Assembly (NCBI GenBank): GCA_003353795.1
Contig: PIVY01000032.1
Coordinates: 1-35,569, forward strand
Source of the DNA: a bacterium
Lineage (GTDB): Bacteria > Krumholzibacteriota > Krumholzibacteriia > LZORAL124-64-63
Length of the DNA: 35,569 nt
Direction: 5' to 3'
Shown: positions 1-7,252 of the stretch, one piece after another
Numbering within the stretch: position 1 is the first letter of the stretch
Layout of the letters: each line of letters opens with the position of its first letter
Translations under genes and position numbers: made by a program
The notes under the pieces: model-generated
Told to the model about the DNA's origin: nothing
Databases searched by the model: none
The model's input: only the letters and a program-made list of their open reading frames with translations

Positions 1-185
1 TGCAGGTTGTGCGCCTCGAAGCGGTACTCGCCCGAGAACTTGAGGCGGTCCTTGAGGCTCTTGGTCTCGAGGTCGCGGACGCGCTTCTCGAGCTTCTTGA
101 CCTTCTCGGCGTCGGTATCGGCGGCCAGCGCGACGGCGGACATGGCGAAGGCCAGCAGCGTGATGATGAAGAGGAATTTGCGCAT
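1..185 (-). CDS. Exported coiled-coil/porin-like protein, N-terminal fragment
   Basis: Only the first 61 codons are present; the 3' end runs off the window. It opens with MRKFLFIITLLAFAM and a cleavable signal peptide ending near ALAAD (about residue 22). A short charged coiled coil follows (KVKKLEKRVRDLETK) and then DRLKFSGEYRFEAHNL. A signal peptide, then a coiled coil, then a first beta strand of the type FSGxxRF is typical of trimeric or DUF3373-like outer-membrane porins, but too little is visible to name the family firmly. It lies 24 nt downstream of the cytochrome c gene on the same strand, so the two are probably co-transcribed. A cytochrome next to a porin-like protein could mean electron transfer at the outer membrane; that is inference. 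Confidence 0.55.
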   Translation of the reverse strand, partial: MRKFLFIITLLAFAMSAVALAADTDAEKVKKLEKRVRDLETKSLKDRLKFSGEYRFEAHNL

Positions 186-209
186 GGGTTTGCCTTTCGC
201 GGTTGCGGA

Positions 210-569
210 CTAACCGCAGGTCATGGGCTCTTCGCTGTCGGCCGCGTGGTCGACGCAGAACTTGCGGATCTTGTCGAGGAGCTTGCCGCCCAGGAATGCG
301 GGCACGGACTTGCCGTCGGTGGTCTCGAGGACGGCCTCGGCGTGGGTCTCGTCGATGGCGTCGAAGACCTCGTCCCACTGGTCCATGATCAGTTCCAGCG
401 GGGAATACTCTCCGGCCTCGGCATCGACGCCGTGGCAGGTCTTGCAGTAGGTCTTGAACAGGGTCAGACCGTTCATGTCGGCGGGATCGGTGGGCTCGGT
501 GGGCTCGTCCGCCACGGCGCTGACGGCCAGCACGAGCAGGAACCCGAGGAGTACGATGAGACGGGTCAT
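210..569 (-). CDS. Small monoheme c-type cytochrome
   Basis: A 119-residue exported protein. The signal peptide is residues 1-20 (cut after AVA). One heme-attachment motif CKTCH sits at 42-46, preceded by the usual GLTLFKTY helix. The start is supported by a GGAGGT ribosome site 6 nt upstream. In the class I cytochrome c fold the distal Met normally lies in a segment like sMPaf before the last helix. Here the matching segment is KSVPAFLGGKL (87-97), with Val89 in the Met position. Met116 near the C-terminus, Met62, or His75/His108 could serve instead. Two extra cysteines (105 and 118) flank the end and may form a disulfide. It probably acts as a periplasmic electron carrier; its partner is unknown. 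Confidence 0.85.
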   Translation of the reverse strand: MTRLIVLLGFLLVLAVSAVADEPTEPTDPADMNGLTLFKTYCKTCHGVDAEAGEYSPLELIMDQWDEVFDAIDETHAEAVLETTDGKSVPAFLGGKLLDKIRKFCVDHAADSEEPMTCG

Positions 570-854
570 GGTGAACCTCCGGTGGTGTTTGGGTGCCTGA
601 GGAACTGAATTCGAAATCTATCTTTCGTTTAATCAATATTTTTATTTACTGCGAAACTTTAATAAGCAAGGGGCGGGCCTGTCAAGAAATTTACAGCCGT
701 AAAAAATACCTAAATTGTTCCAGGACAACAGGTTGTGAACTAGATTGTCATAATCATTAGCATTTAGGGCGGGAGAGTCTAGATTGTCGATATTCAATTG
801 TGCTACCATGGCGGCCGAGACACCTTCCCCCGGCCCGTTTCCGGAGGTATTGCT
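570..854. promoter_or_regulatory. AT-rich divergent promoter region with a 10-bp direct repeat
   Basis: This 285-nt gap separates the divergent cytochrome c and beta-helix genes. It contains the most AT-rich stretch of the window (about 605-795), unlike the GC-rich surroundings. The word CTAGATTGTC occurs twice in direct orientation, at 740-749 and 779-788. The start-to-start distance is 39 bp, and each copy is followed by a similar ATA-rich tail. No convincing -35/-10 pair with 16-18 nt spacing was found in either direction. The region very likely carries both promoters and possibly a regulator site. The SD of the beta-helix gene (GGAGGT, 843-848) is at its right edge. Confidence 0.5.
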
Positions 855-3578
855 ATGCGTCGGTCCACTCGCTTGCTGTGCGCCTGCTTGCTGCTGATCG
901 CAGCCACTGCATCGGCAGATTCCTGGTACGTTTCCGATACCGAAGGCACCATCGGCGGCACCGGCGCCATCGACGATCCCTTTCTCACTATCCAGCAGGG
1001 TATCGACGCCGCCGCGGCCACGGGCGACGAGGTGTTGATCATGCCCGGCACCTATACCGGCGCCGGCAACCGCGATCTCGCCACGCTCGGCAAGGCGGTG
1101 ACGGTCCGCGGTGACAGCGGCCCGGAACTGACCGTCATCGACGTCGGCAGCGGCTCCCACGACGGCTTTTTTCTGAACGATACCGGTGAGGATCAGGCCA
1201 CCCGCATCGAGGGTCTCACCATTCGCAATGGACGCTACGGCATCCGGATGGACCTGCGCGGCACTGCCCCGGTGCTCGAGAACCTGGTGATCGAGGGGCA
1301 CATCTACGCAGGCCTGCGGTACCAGACCCTCGACGCCTCCCTCGACGCCCTCGACATCGTCGATTGCGTGTTCCGAGGTCATCCCTCAGACGCCGTTCAC
1401 CTCGACATCATCACCGCCAAGAGCGCCAGTCGGCGCGATCCCTTCGCCATCCTGTCCGGGTGCCACTTCGAGGACAACGGCACCGGCATCGACTGCATCC
1501 GGCCGCTCGCTCCCACCTGCCGCGTGGAAGACAGCAGCTTCGTCGACAACGGCAAGGCGACCTGGGGTTCGCTAGAACTCCTGCGCTGCGAGGTGACCGG
1601 CGGGGAGATGGGTTGCGACGGAGCAAACCAGGGGTACCCCCATCACATCGTGGCCACCGATTGCACCTTCACCGGCGTGACCGACCGCGTTGTCGGCCGC
1701 CCTGCGGAACTGCTGGCCACGGGGTGCGTGTTCCACGCGAACATCGGCGACATCCACCACGGCGGCCCCTACGAAGAGTCGTACCAGTCGCTCGAGTTCG
1801 TAGCCTGCGACTTCACGGCCAACGCCGGCAGCCTGGAACTGAGGGGCGGCCAGGCCACGCTGGTCCTGACCGACTGCCTCTACGCCGGCAACGGCGGCCC
1901 CGTCCGTTTCGGCAATGCCTACGGCGCCGGGTCCCTCACGATGACCGGCTGCACCCTGGTGGGCAACGCCGACGATGGCGTCGAGGTGACCGCCGCCAAT
2001 GGCCCCGCCACCATCACCGGCACCATCATCGTGGCCAACGGCGGTGGCGGAATCGACTGGCTGCCGGCGGTCGCGACCTGGTCGGTGGATTGCTCGGACG
2101 TCTGGAACAACAGCGGCGGCGATTACCTGGGCCTGCCCGACCAGACCGGCCTGAACCAGAACATCTCCGGCGACCCCGTCTTCTGCGACGCCGGCGCTGG
2201 TGACTACTCCCTGCGGTCCGACTCGCCCTGCCTGCCCGGCGCCACCGGCTGCGGCCTCATGGGGGCCCGCGATCAGGGCTGCACAGCGTCCGCCGTGTGG
2301 CACGTCGCTCCGTGGGGCAACGATGGAACCGGCACGGGCAGCGCCGTAGACCCGTTCCAGACGGTACAGTTCGGACTCGATACGGCAGGAATCGGCGATA
2401 CGGTGATGGTGCTCGACGGCGTCTACGAAGAATCCCTCGAAATCACCCGCGGCGTGACGCTGATGTCCGCGTCCGACGACCCGTCCCTGTGCGTCCTGAG
2501 CGCCGCTGCCGATCGTCGTGTGGCCACCATTCATACCGCCACGGACACCGTGCGCATCCGCGGCTTCGACGTCTCGGGCGGTCGCCCCCTCCAGGGCGAC
2601 TACGACGGTTTCAACCCGGGCGGCGGCATCCTGACCCACGGGCCGCCGCTGGTGGTGGAGAACTGCCGGATCCACGACAACGCAACGCCCCTGGCCGAAA
2701 CCGGCACCGGCGGGGGCGGCATCCACACCCGCGATGGCACCTACCTGCGGCTGGTCGATTGCGAGATCTACGACAACGTCAGCTACCGGGGAGGCGGTCT
2801 TCTGCACCGGAGCTCTGAGGGGCTCGACATATTCGGTTGCCTCGTGTACGCGAATCACTGCGAACGCCAGGGCGGCGGCATCTGGATCTTGCCCGCGGGC
2901 GCGAACTCGGCGACCTACGTCGTCGCCGGGTCGACCGTGGTTCACAACACGGCAGGGGTCAACGGCAGTGGCCTGGAGTGCTACCTGGCCGACCTGACGC
3001 TGGACAACACGATCGTGGCGTTCAACACCGGCGGCAGCGCACAGGTCCGCCTGCGCGATTGCACGGGTTCGCTCTCCTGCAATGACCTCTATGCGTCCGG
3101 CGACGGCGTCGACTACGACGCCGACCCCTTCCTGCCCCACCCCACCGACATCAGCGCCGACCCGAGATTCTGCCTCGAGTATCCGGGTGATTTCCGGCTG
3201 GCCGCGGACTCGCCCTGCGCCGCCGACGCCGGACCCTGCGGCCAGATCGGCGCCCACGGTGTGGGCTGCACAACCACCGCGGCGCCGGAGTTGGCGCCCG
3301 ACGTCGCGGTGCTGCATCCGCCGCGGCCCAATCCGTTCAACGCGCGAGTGATCCTCGACTTCGCCATGGTCCGTCCGGGCCGCGCGCAAGTCGACGTGGT
3401 CGACGTGCGCGGTGCGGTGGTGGCGACGGTGGTCGACGAGGATTTCCCGATGGGTGAGCACTCGGTGACCTGGGGTGGTCTCGACAGTCGCGGTCGCCCG
3501 GCGGCGGCGGGTGTCTACCTGGTGCGGCTACGAACCGGTGACGGCGTTCAGATCGCCCGCATCTCTCTCGTCAAGTAA
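855..3578 (+). CDS. Secreted tandem beta-helix (DUF1565-like) protein with C-terminal sorting domain
   Basis: A 907-residue exported protein. The ATG at 855 is chosen because GGAGGT lies 6 nt upstream and a clean signal peptide follows (residues 1-21); an open frame extends 19 codons further up without an SD. Two homologous right-handed parallel beta-helix modules follow each other. Each opens with a W-V motif, then GTGxxxDPFxTxQxGxDxA, then a VxxxGxY turn: the first starts near residue 23, the second near 481. This is the DUF1565/pectate-lyase-like fold, suggesting polysaccharide binding or cleavage, but no catalytic residues can be assigned. Residues about 820-907 form a FlgD-Ig-like, type IX-secretion-style C-terminal domain (PxPNPFNxR, then WGGLDSRGR, GVYLVRL, ending SLVK). 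It is probably exported and surface-attached. Confidence 0.85.
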   Translation: MRRSTRLLCACLLLIAATASADSWYVSDTEGTIGGTGAIDDPFLTIQQGIDAAAATGDEVLIMPGTYTGAGNRDLATLGKAVTVRGDSGPELTVIDVGSGSHDGFFLNDTGEDQATRIEGLTIRNGRYGIRMDLRGTAPVLENLVIEGHIYAGLRYQTLDASLDALDIVDCVFRGHPSDAVHLDIITAKSASRRDPFAILSGCHFEDNGTGIDCIRPLAPTCRVEDSSFVDNGKATWGSLELLRCEVTGGEMGCDGANQGYPHHIVATDCTFTGVTDRVVGRPAELLATGCVFHANIGDIHHGGPYEESYQSLEFVACDFTANAGSLELRGGQATLVLTDCLYAGNGGPVRFGNAYGAGSLTMTGCTLVGNADDGVEVTAANGPATITGTIIVANGGGGIDWLPAVATWSVDCSDVWNNSGGDYLGLPDQTGLNQNISGDPVFCDAGAGDYSLRSDSPCLPGATGCGLMGARDQGCTASAVWHVAPWGNDGTGTGSAVDPFQTVQFGLDTAGIGDTVMVLDGVYEESLEITRGVTLMSASDDPSLCVLSAAADRRVATIHTATDTVRIRGFDVSGGRPLQGDYDGFNPGGGILTHGPPLVVENCRIHDNATPLAETGTGGGGIHTRDGTYLRLVDCEIYDNVSYRGGGLLHRSSEGLDIFGCLVYANHCERQGGGIWILPAGANSATYVVAGSTVVHNTAGVNGSGLECYLADLTLDNTIVAFNTGGSAQVRLRDCTGSLSCNDLYASGDGVDYDADPFLPHPTDISADPRFCLEYPGDFRLAADSPCAADAGPCGQIGAHGVGCTTTAAPELAPDVAVLHPPRPNPFNARVILDFAMVRPGRAQVDVVDVRGAVVATVVDEDFPMGEHSVTWGGLDSRGRPAAAGVYLVRLRTGDGVQIARISLVK

Positions 3579-3593
3579 GCGGCCGTTCGAGCC

Positions 3594-3614
3594 GCGGGCG
3601 CCACCGGCGCCTGC
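3594..3614. terminator. Hairpin between convergent surface-protein genes
   Basis: GCGGGCGCC (3594-3602) and GGCGCCTGC (3606-3614) pair over 9 bp, with one G-T wobble, around an ACC loop. It lies between the stop codons of the beta-helix gene (3578) and the convergent CotH-type gene (3648). There is no T-tract on either side, so it may be a weak or Rho-assisted bidirectional terminator. Confidence 0.45.
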
Positions 3615-3647
3615 GTCTCGACGGCTGGGCTCGCCGCGGGATACTGA

Positions 3648-6600
3648 CTAACGGACAAGCATGAGGCGTCGAGTCCGGGTCTGGTCGGCATGGATCAGCC
3701 GGGCCAGATACGTGCCGCTCGCGACGGGCTGGTCGCTGTCGTCCCGGCCGCGCCAGACCATGCCGTGCGCGCCCGCGGGCAGGTCGCCGCTGAACAGGTG
3801 GCAGACCCGCCGACCGCGTACGTCGAATACCGCCACGTCAGTTCGCCCGGCGCTGGGTAGCCGGAAACTCAGATTCACCGCCGGGTTGAATGGGTTCGGG
3901 TAGGGCGCGTCGAGCCGCAGTTCCGGCAGGGACTCGGGCACCGCCACCCCGACACCGTTGGACGATCCCGGCGTCGGCGTTCCGAACGCGATCCACGGCC
4001 AGCCCGCGTCGGTCTGTCTGCCCAGGCTGACATCGGCGACCTGGGCTCCGAATTCGATGCTATCGAGAAGCTGGTTGCCATCGGATAGGGACGTCCAGAG
4101 GCCGATGGCTTCGCCGCCGGCGGCGAGCTTGAACGTGGCGTGAAGCGGGCCATCGGTCGGGTCGTCGTCACACCAGATCACGACGAATCCGCCGGGCTCG
4201 AGGATCATCGACGGCAGCGGCCAGCGGGTGGAATCGTCGAGGTCGTCGGAGAGGTACATGCCCCCCAGTTGAACCGGCGCCAGGGTGGGATTGTGGATCT
4301 CGATCCAGTCCTCGTAGGCCCCGGTCTCGTCCTGGATGCCCGTGTCGTTGCTGGCCAGGAACTCGTTGAGCACCAGGAGCGGTTGGAGGGACACGGGATT
4401 CGGGGCGCCCGGCGTGGCCTGATCGGTGACCGACCAGTTTCCGCCATCGGGAACCCTCGCCAGGACCTCGTCGACCGCAAGAGCAGGGTAGGCGACGATG
4501 TCGATGTTTGCATCGTCGGGCGCATGGAGTCCGAGGACACCGCCGCCCACATCCACCGATACCGTGGCATGCAGCGGCCCTTCCAGCGGCTCGTCGTCGA
4601 GCCAGACGATCAGGTGCGTCCGGCCAGCGAGATCGCCATCCGGCAAGGTCCACGCGCTCGGCAGGCCGCCGGCTGCGCTGATGGCCAGGCGATCGAGCGC
4701 CACCGGCACCGGCAGTCGGTTGTAGATCTCCAGCCAGGGATCGAAATCGCCGGCCTCGTCCGCGATGGTGGCGGCGTTCTGCGCCATCACCTCGTTGAGC
4801 AGCAGGAAGTCGTGGATCCGGGGAGCCGCGTTGGGCGCCGCCGGCGTCGGATTCCAGGCGTAGGTCCAGTCGCCGACACCGTCCGGGAACCGCTGATACG
4901 AGTGATCCTCGAGTTGCTGGTCGAACCCGACCTGGTCGAGCAACGTCATGCCGTCGGGAGCGAAGAGCGCCACGGTCTCCCCATCGTCCGACAGGCGGAA
5001 GCCCAGGTGCCGACTTCCCTGCAATGTCTGGTCGTCGGCCCAGAGCACCAGTTTCCGGCCGGGCCCGATGACCAGGCCGCCGGTGAAGCGGTGCTTGGTG
5101 GGCACGTTCGGATCGTCGCTGATGAAGCAACCGTCGAGGGAGATCCTGCCTGCGGCGTTGTTGTGCAGCTCGATCCAGTCGTCGGACTCGCCGTACTCGT
5201 CCAGCACGGTGGCGTCGTTGTCGGCCATCACCTCGTTGAAGACCAGTCCGCCGAGATCGTGGATGTAGACCGGTTCGATCCAGTCGACCAGCGTGGTGTC
5301 GCCCTGGGAGCTCACGTGCGCGAGCTGGTACGAGAGCGAGACCAGGGATGGCGCCGTGGTGTCCTGGAACTGGTAGACGGTGGGCGTACCCGAGGTCCCG
5401 GCGCCGACCAGTTCACCGGTATCGGTGTAGGAAGCGAGCAGGTCCACGGATCCGTTCGCGCCGTCCTGGCGGTAGACCAGGAAGCCGGCGTTGTCCTGTT
5501 CGCTCTCGGTGCGCCAGGTGAGGCAGGCGCCGGGCTCGCACGCCTCGGCGGCGAAATGGCTGAGTTCGACGGGAACCCGGAATTCGTCCATGAACGCGGC
5601 CAGTTGCGCGACCACCACCGGGTGCCGGTCGGCAATGAAGGCCCGGGTGACGGCCAGGATCCAGTCGTAGTAGCCGCCGGGCCAGTTCCAGCGACCGCCC
5701 TGGCGGTTCTTCTCGCCGGCGTAGGCGGCGGCGTTGGCATCGAGGCGGGCCTGCAATGCAGCCACCGACATGTCGCCGGCCAGGAGTTCGCCCGCCCGCG
5801 CCGAGAACCGCGCCTTGAACTCGCTGTTCTGCATGAGGCGGTGGAACATCTCGAAGTAGGGCTGGCACCCGGCCCAGCTGCCGGAGTGCTGCACCGGCGG
5901 TCGCCGGGCGTCGTACTCGGCCTCGGTGAGCGACGTGAACCAGCGGAAGTGGTCGGAGTTCAGGTTGTCGGCCAGGAACAGGCCGTCCTCGTCCCACATG
6001 ACGTAGCGCCAGGGTTGGTCGCCGGGCTTCAAGAGCACCAGGTTACCGCAGTACACGTTGTCGGTGGTGGCGCCGAAGATGTTGATGAACATCCAGTTGA
6101 TGTACGACGCGAGATCCAGGTTCTCCTCCACCCAGGTGTACCAGGCGTGCGACTCGGGATCGGCCACGTCGTCGAAGGAGGCGAGGAACGAGACCCAGAC
6201 GCCGGCATCGCCATGCTCGCCGGCGCAGTCCTTGATCAGGATATAGTCGGGATCACCGAGATCGTGGGTGAACTCCACGAATTCCTCGTCGATGCGTTCC
6301 TTCAGCGAGTAGGTCCCCCAGTACTCGCCATTCAGGTAGGCCACCACGTGGCGGTTGCGGGCGGCCAGGTGCCCCTGCTCGCGAAAGAGCGCCTCGGCGG
6401 CATCGGAGATGATGGAGAGGTCCGGATAGCGGTGGGTCTTGATGATCAGGCGGCGGAAGTCCGCCGGCTCGCTGCCGAAGAAGTCGTAGGCGATCGCAGC
6501 CGGCGGCGGACCGTGATCGAAGTAGAAGCGCATACCCTTCTGATCGTAGCAGCGGCTGTAGCCCCCGTGGAGGCGCAGGCCCACGTCGGTGGAGAAGACC

Positions 6601-7118
6601 GGTTCCAGGGTACCGTCGTAGTAGTCGACGGTGGCCGGATGTTCCCACGCGTCGCCGTGCTGGTAGATGTTGTCGAAATCACCCCAGACATAGATGCCGG
6701 TGGCCGGATCCCAGAGACCCGCCGGCGCGGTCTGCACGTGGACGATGGGAAGCGCATGCAGGGCCGGGTCCAGCAGCATGGGCGACACAGCCTCGGCCAC
6801 CACGACGGTGGTGTCGCCAACCCCATCGACAAATGCCACGGCCAGCGGCGCCGTGTCGTCCCAGCGGAAGTGGTAGGTGAAGGTGGCGGCGTTGACGCGT
6901 ACGAAACCCGGCAGCGGTTCCGCCAGATCGATGGGACCCGCGCCGGTGAAGGTGGCCTCGATGGCTCCCTCCAAACCGTTGGCGATGATCTCGGGTTCGG
7001 GAGCCGGTCCGTGCGGCACGACGCGGTGAGAATAGATGACCGTCACGTCGGTCGACGCCAGGATCGGCATGGTCCCGAGCAGCAGAATCAGCACGGTCGT
7101 CGTGTTCCGGATCAACAT
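3648..7118 (-). CDS. Secreted CotH-kinase/lamin-tail protein with C-terminal sorting domain
   Basis: A 1156-residue exported protein. The ATG at 7118 starts a signal peptide (MLIRNTTTVLILLLGTMPIL) behind a G-rich weak SD; the frame is open 31 codons further up but that segment is not signal-like. Residues about 175-400 are a CotH-type atypical kinase domain: LRLHGGYSR, GEYWGTYSLKERIDEEF, a TTDN segment with downstream Asn, and the metal-binding WDED at about 374. Three lamin-tail domains follow, each opening with a variant of LxxNExxAxN plus W-[IL]-E-[IL]: about 624, 772 and 914. The last 85 residues (from about 1071, APYPNPFNP to LMLVR) are the FlgD-Ig-like sorting domain. CotH proteins phosphorylate secreted proteins in spore-formers; the substrate here is unknown. 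It likely works at the cell surface. Confidence 0.85.
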   Translation of the reverse strand: MLIRNTTTVLILLLGTMPILASTDVTVIYSHRVVPHGPAPEPEIIANGLEGAIEATFTGAGPIDLAEPLPGFVRVNAATFTYHFRWDDTAPLAVAFVDGVGDTTVVVAEAVSPMLLDPALHALPIVHVQTAPAGLWDPATGIYVWGDFDNIYQHGDAWEHPATVDYYDGTLEPVFSTDVGLRLHGGYSRCYDQKGMRFYFDHGPPPAAIAYDFFGSEPADFRRLIIKTHRYPDLSIISDAAEALFREQGHLAARNRHVVAYLNGEYWGTYSLKERIDEEFVEFTHDLGDPDYILIKDCAGEHGDAGVWVSFLASFDDVADPESHAWYTWVEENLDLASYINWMFINIFGATTDNVYCGNLVLLKPGDQPWRYVMWDEDGLFLADNLNSDHFRWFTSLTEAEYDARRPPVQHSGSWAGCQPYFEMFHRLMQNSEFKARFSARAGELLAGDMSVAALQARLDANAAAYAGEKNRQGGRWNWPGGYYDWILAVTRAFIADRHPVVVAQLAAFMDEFRVPVELSHFAAEACEPGACLTWRTESEQDNAGFLVYRQDGANGSVDLLASYTDTGELVGAGTSGTPTVYQFQDTTAPSLVSLSYQLAHVSSQGDTTLVDWIEPVYIHDLGGLVFNEVMADNDATVLDEYGESDDWIELHNNAAGRISLDGCFISDDPNVPTKHRFTGGLVIGPGRKLVLWADDQTLQGSRHLGFRLSDDGETVALFAPDGMTLLDQVGFDQQLEDHSYQRFPDGVGDWTYAWNPTPAAPNAAPRIHDFLLLNEVMAQNAATIADEAGDFDPWLEIYNRLPVPVALDRLAISAAGGLPSAWTLPDGDLAGRTHLIVWLDDEPLEGPLHATVSVDVGGGVLGLHAPDDANIDIVAYPALAVDEVLARVPDGGNWSVTDQATPGAPNPVSLQPLLVLNEFLASNDTGIQDETGAYEDWIEIHNPTLAPVQLGGMYLSDDLDDSTRWPLPSMILEPGGFVVIWCDDDPTDGPLHATFKLAAGGEAIGLWTSLSDGNQLLDSIEFGAQVADVSLGRQTDAGWPWIAFGTPTPGSSNGVGVAVPESLPELRLDAPYPNPFNPAVNLSFRLPSAGRTDVAVFDVRGRRVCHLFSGDLPAGAHGMVWRGRDDSDQPVASGTYLARLIHADQTRTRRLMLVR

Positions 7119-7252
7119 GTCGGCGCACCCCCCATCGAATACGTTGGGTACAATTCGACCATGCCTGAACGATGCGTGTCGAGTCGACCGGGCCTGGCGT
7201 GGTATCATCACGGCGATTGTCGAGTCCTTGAACAGGCACCGAGGAGGGGCCC

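Noticed and set aside
798-854. Upstream start for the beta-helix gene
   Set aside because: The extra 19 residues hide the signal peptide, and the SD GGAGGT fits only the ATG at 855.
1572-3461. A 629-codon minus-strand frame opposite the beta-helix gene
   Set aside because: Antisense shadow without recognisable domains or a ribosome site.
7119-7252. Specific promoters between the divergent CotH-type and pre-peptidase-like genes
   Set aside because: TATCAT (7203-7208) and TACAAT (7149-7154) look like -10 boxes, but neither has an acceptable -35 at 16-18 nt, so no promoter is annotated.
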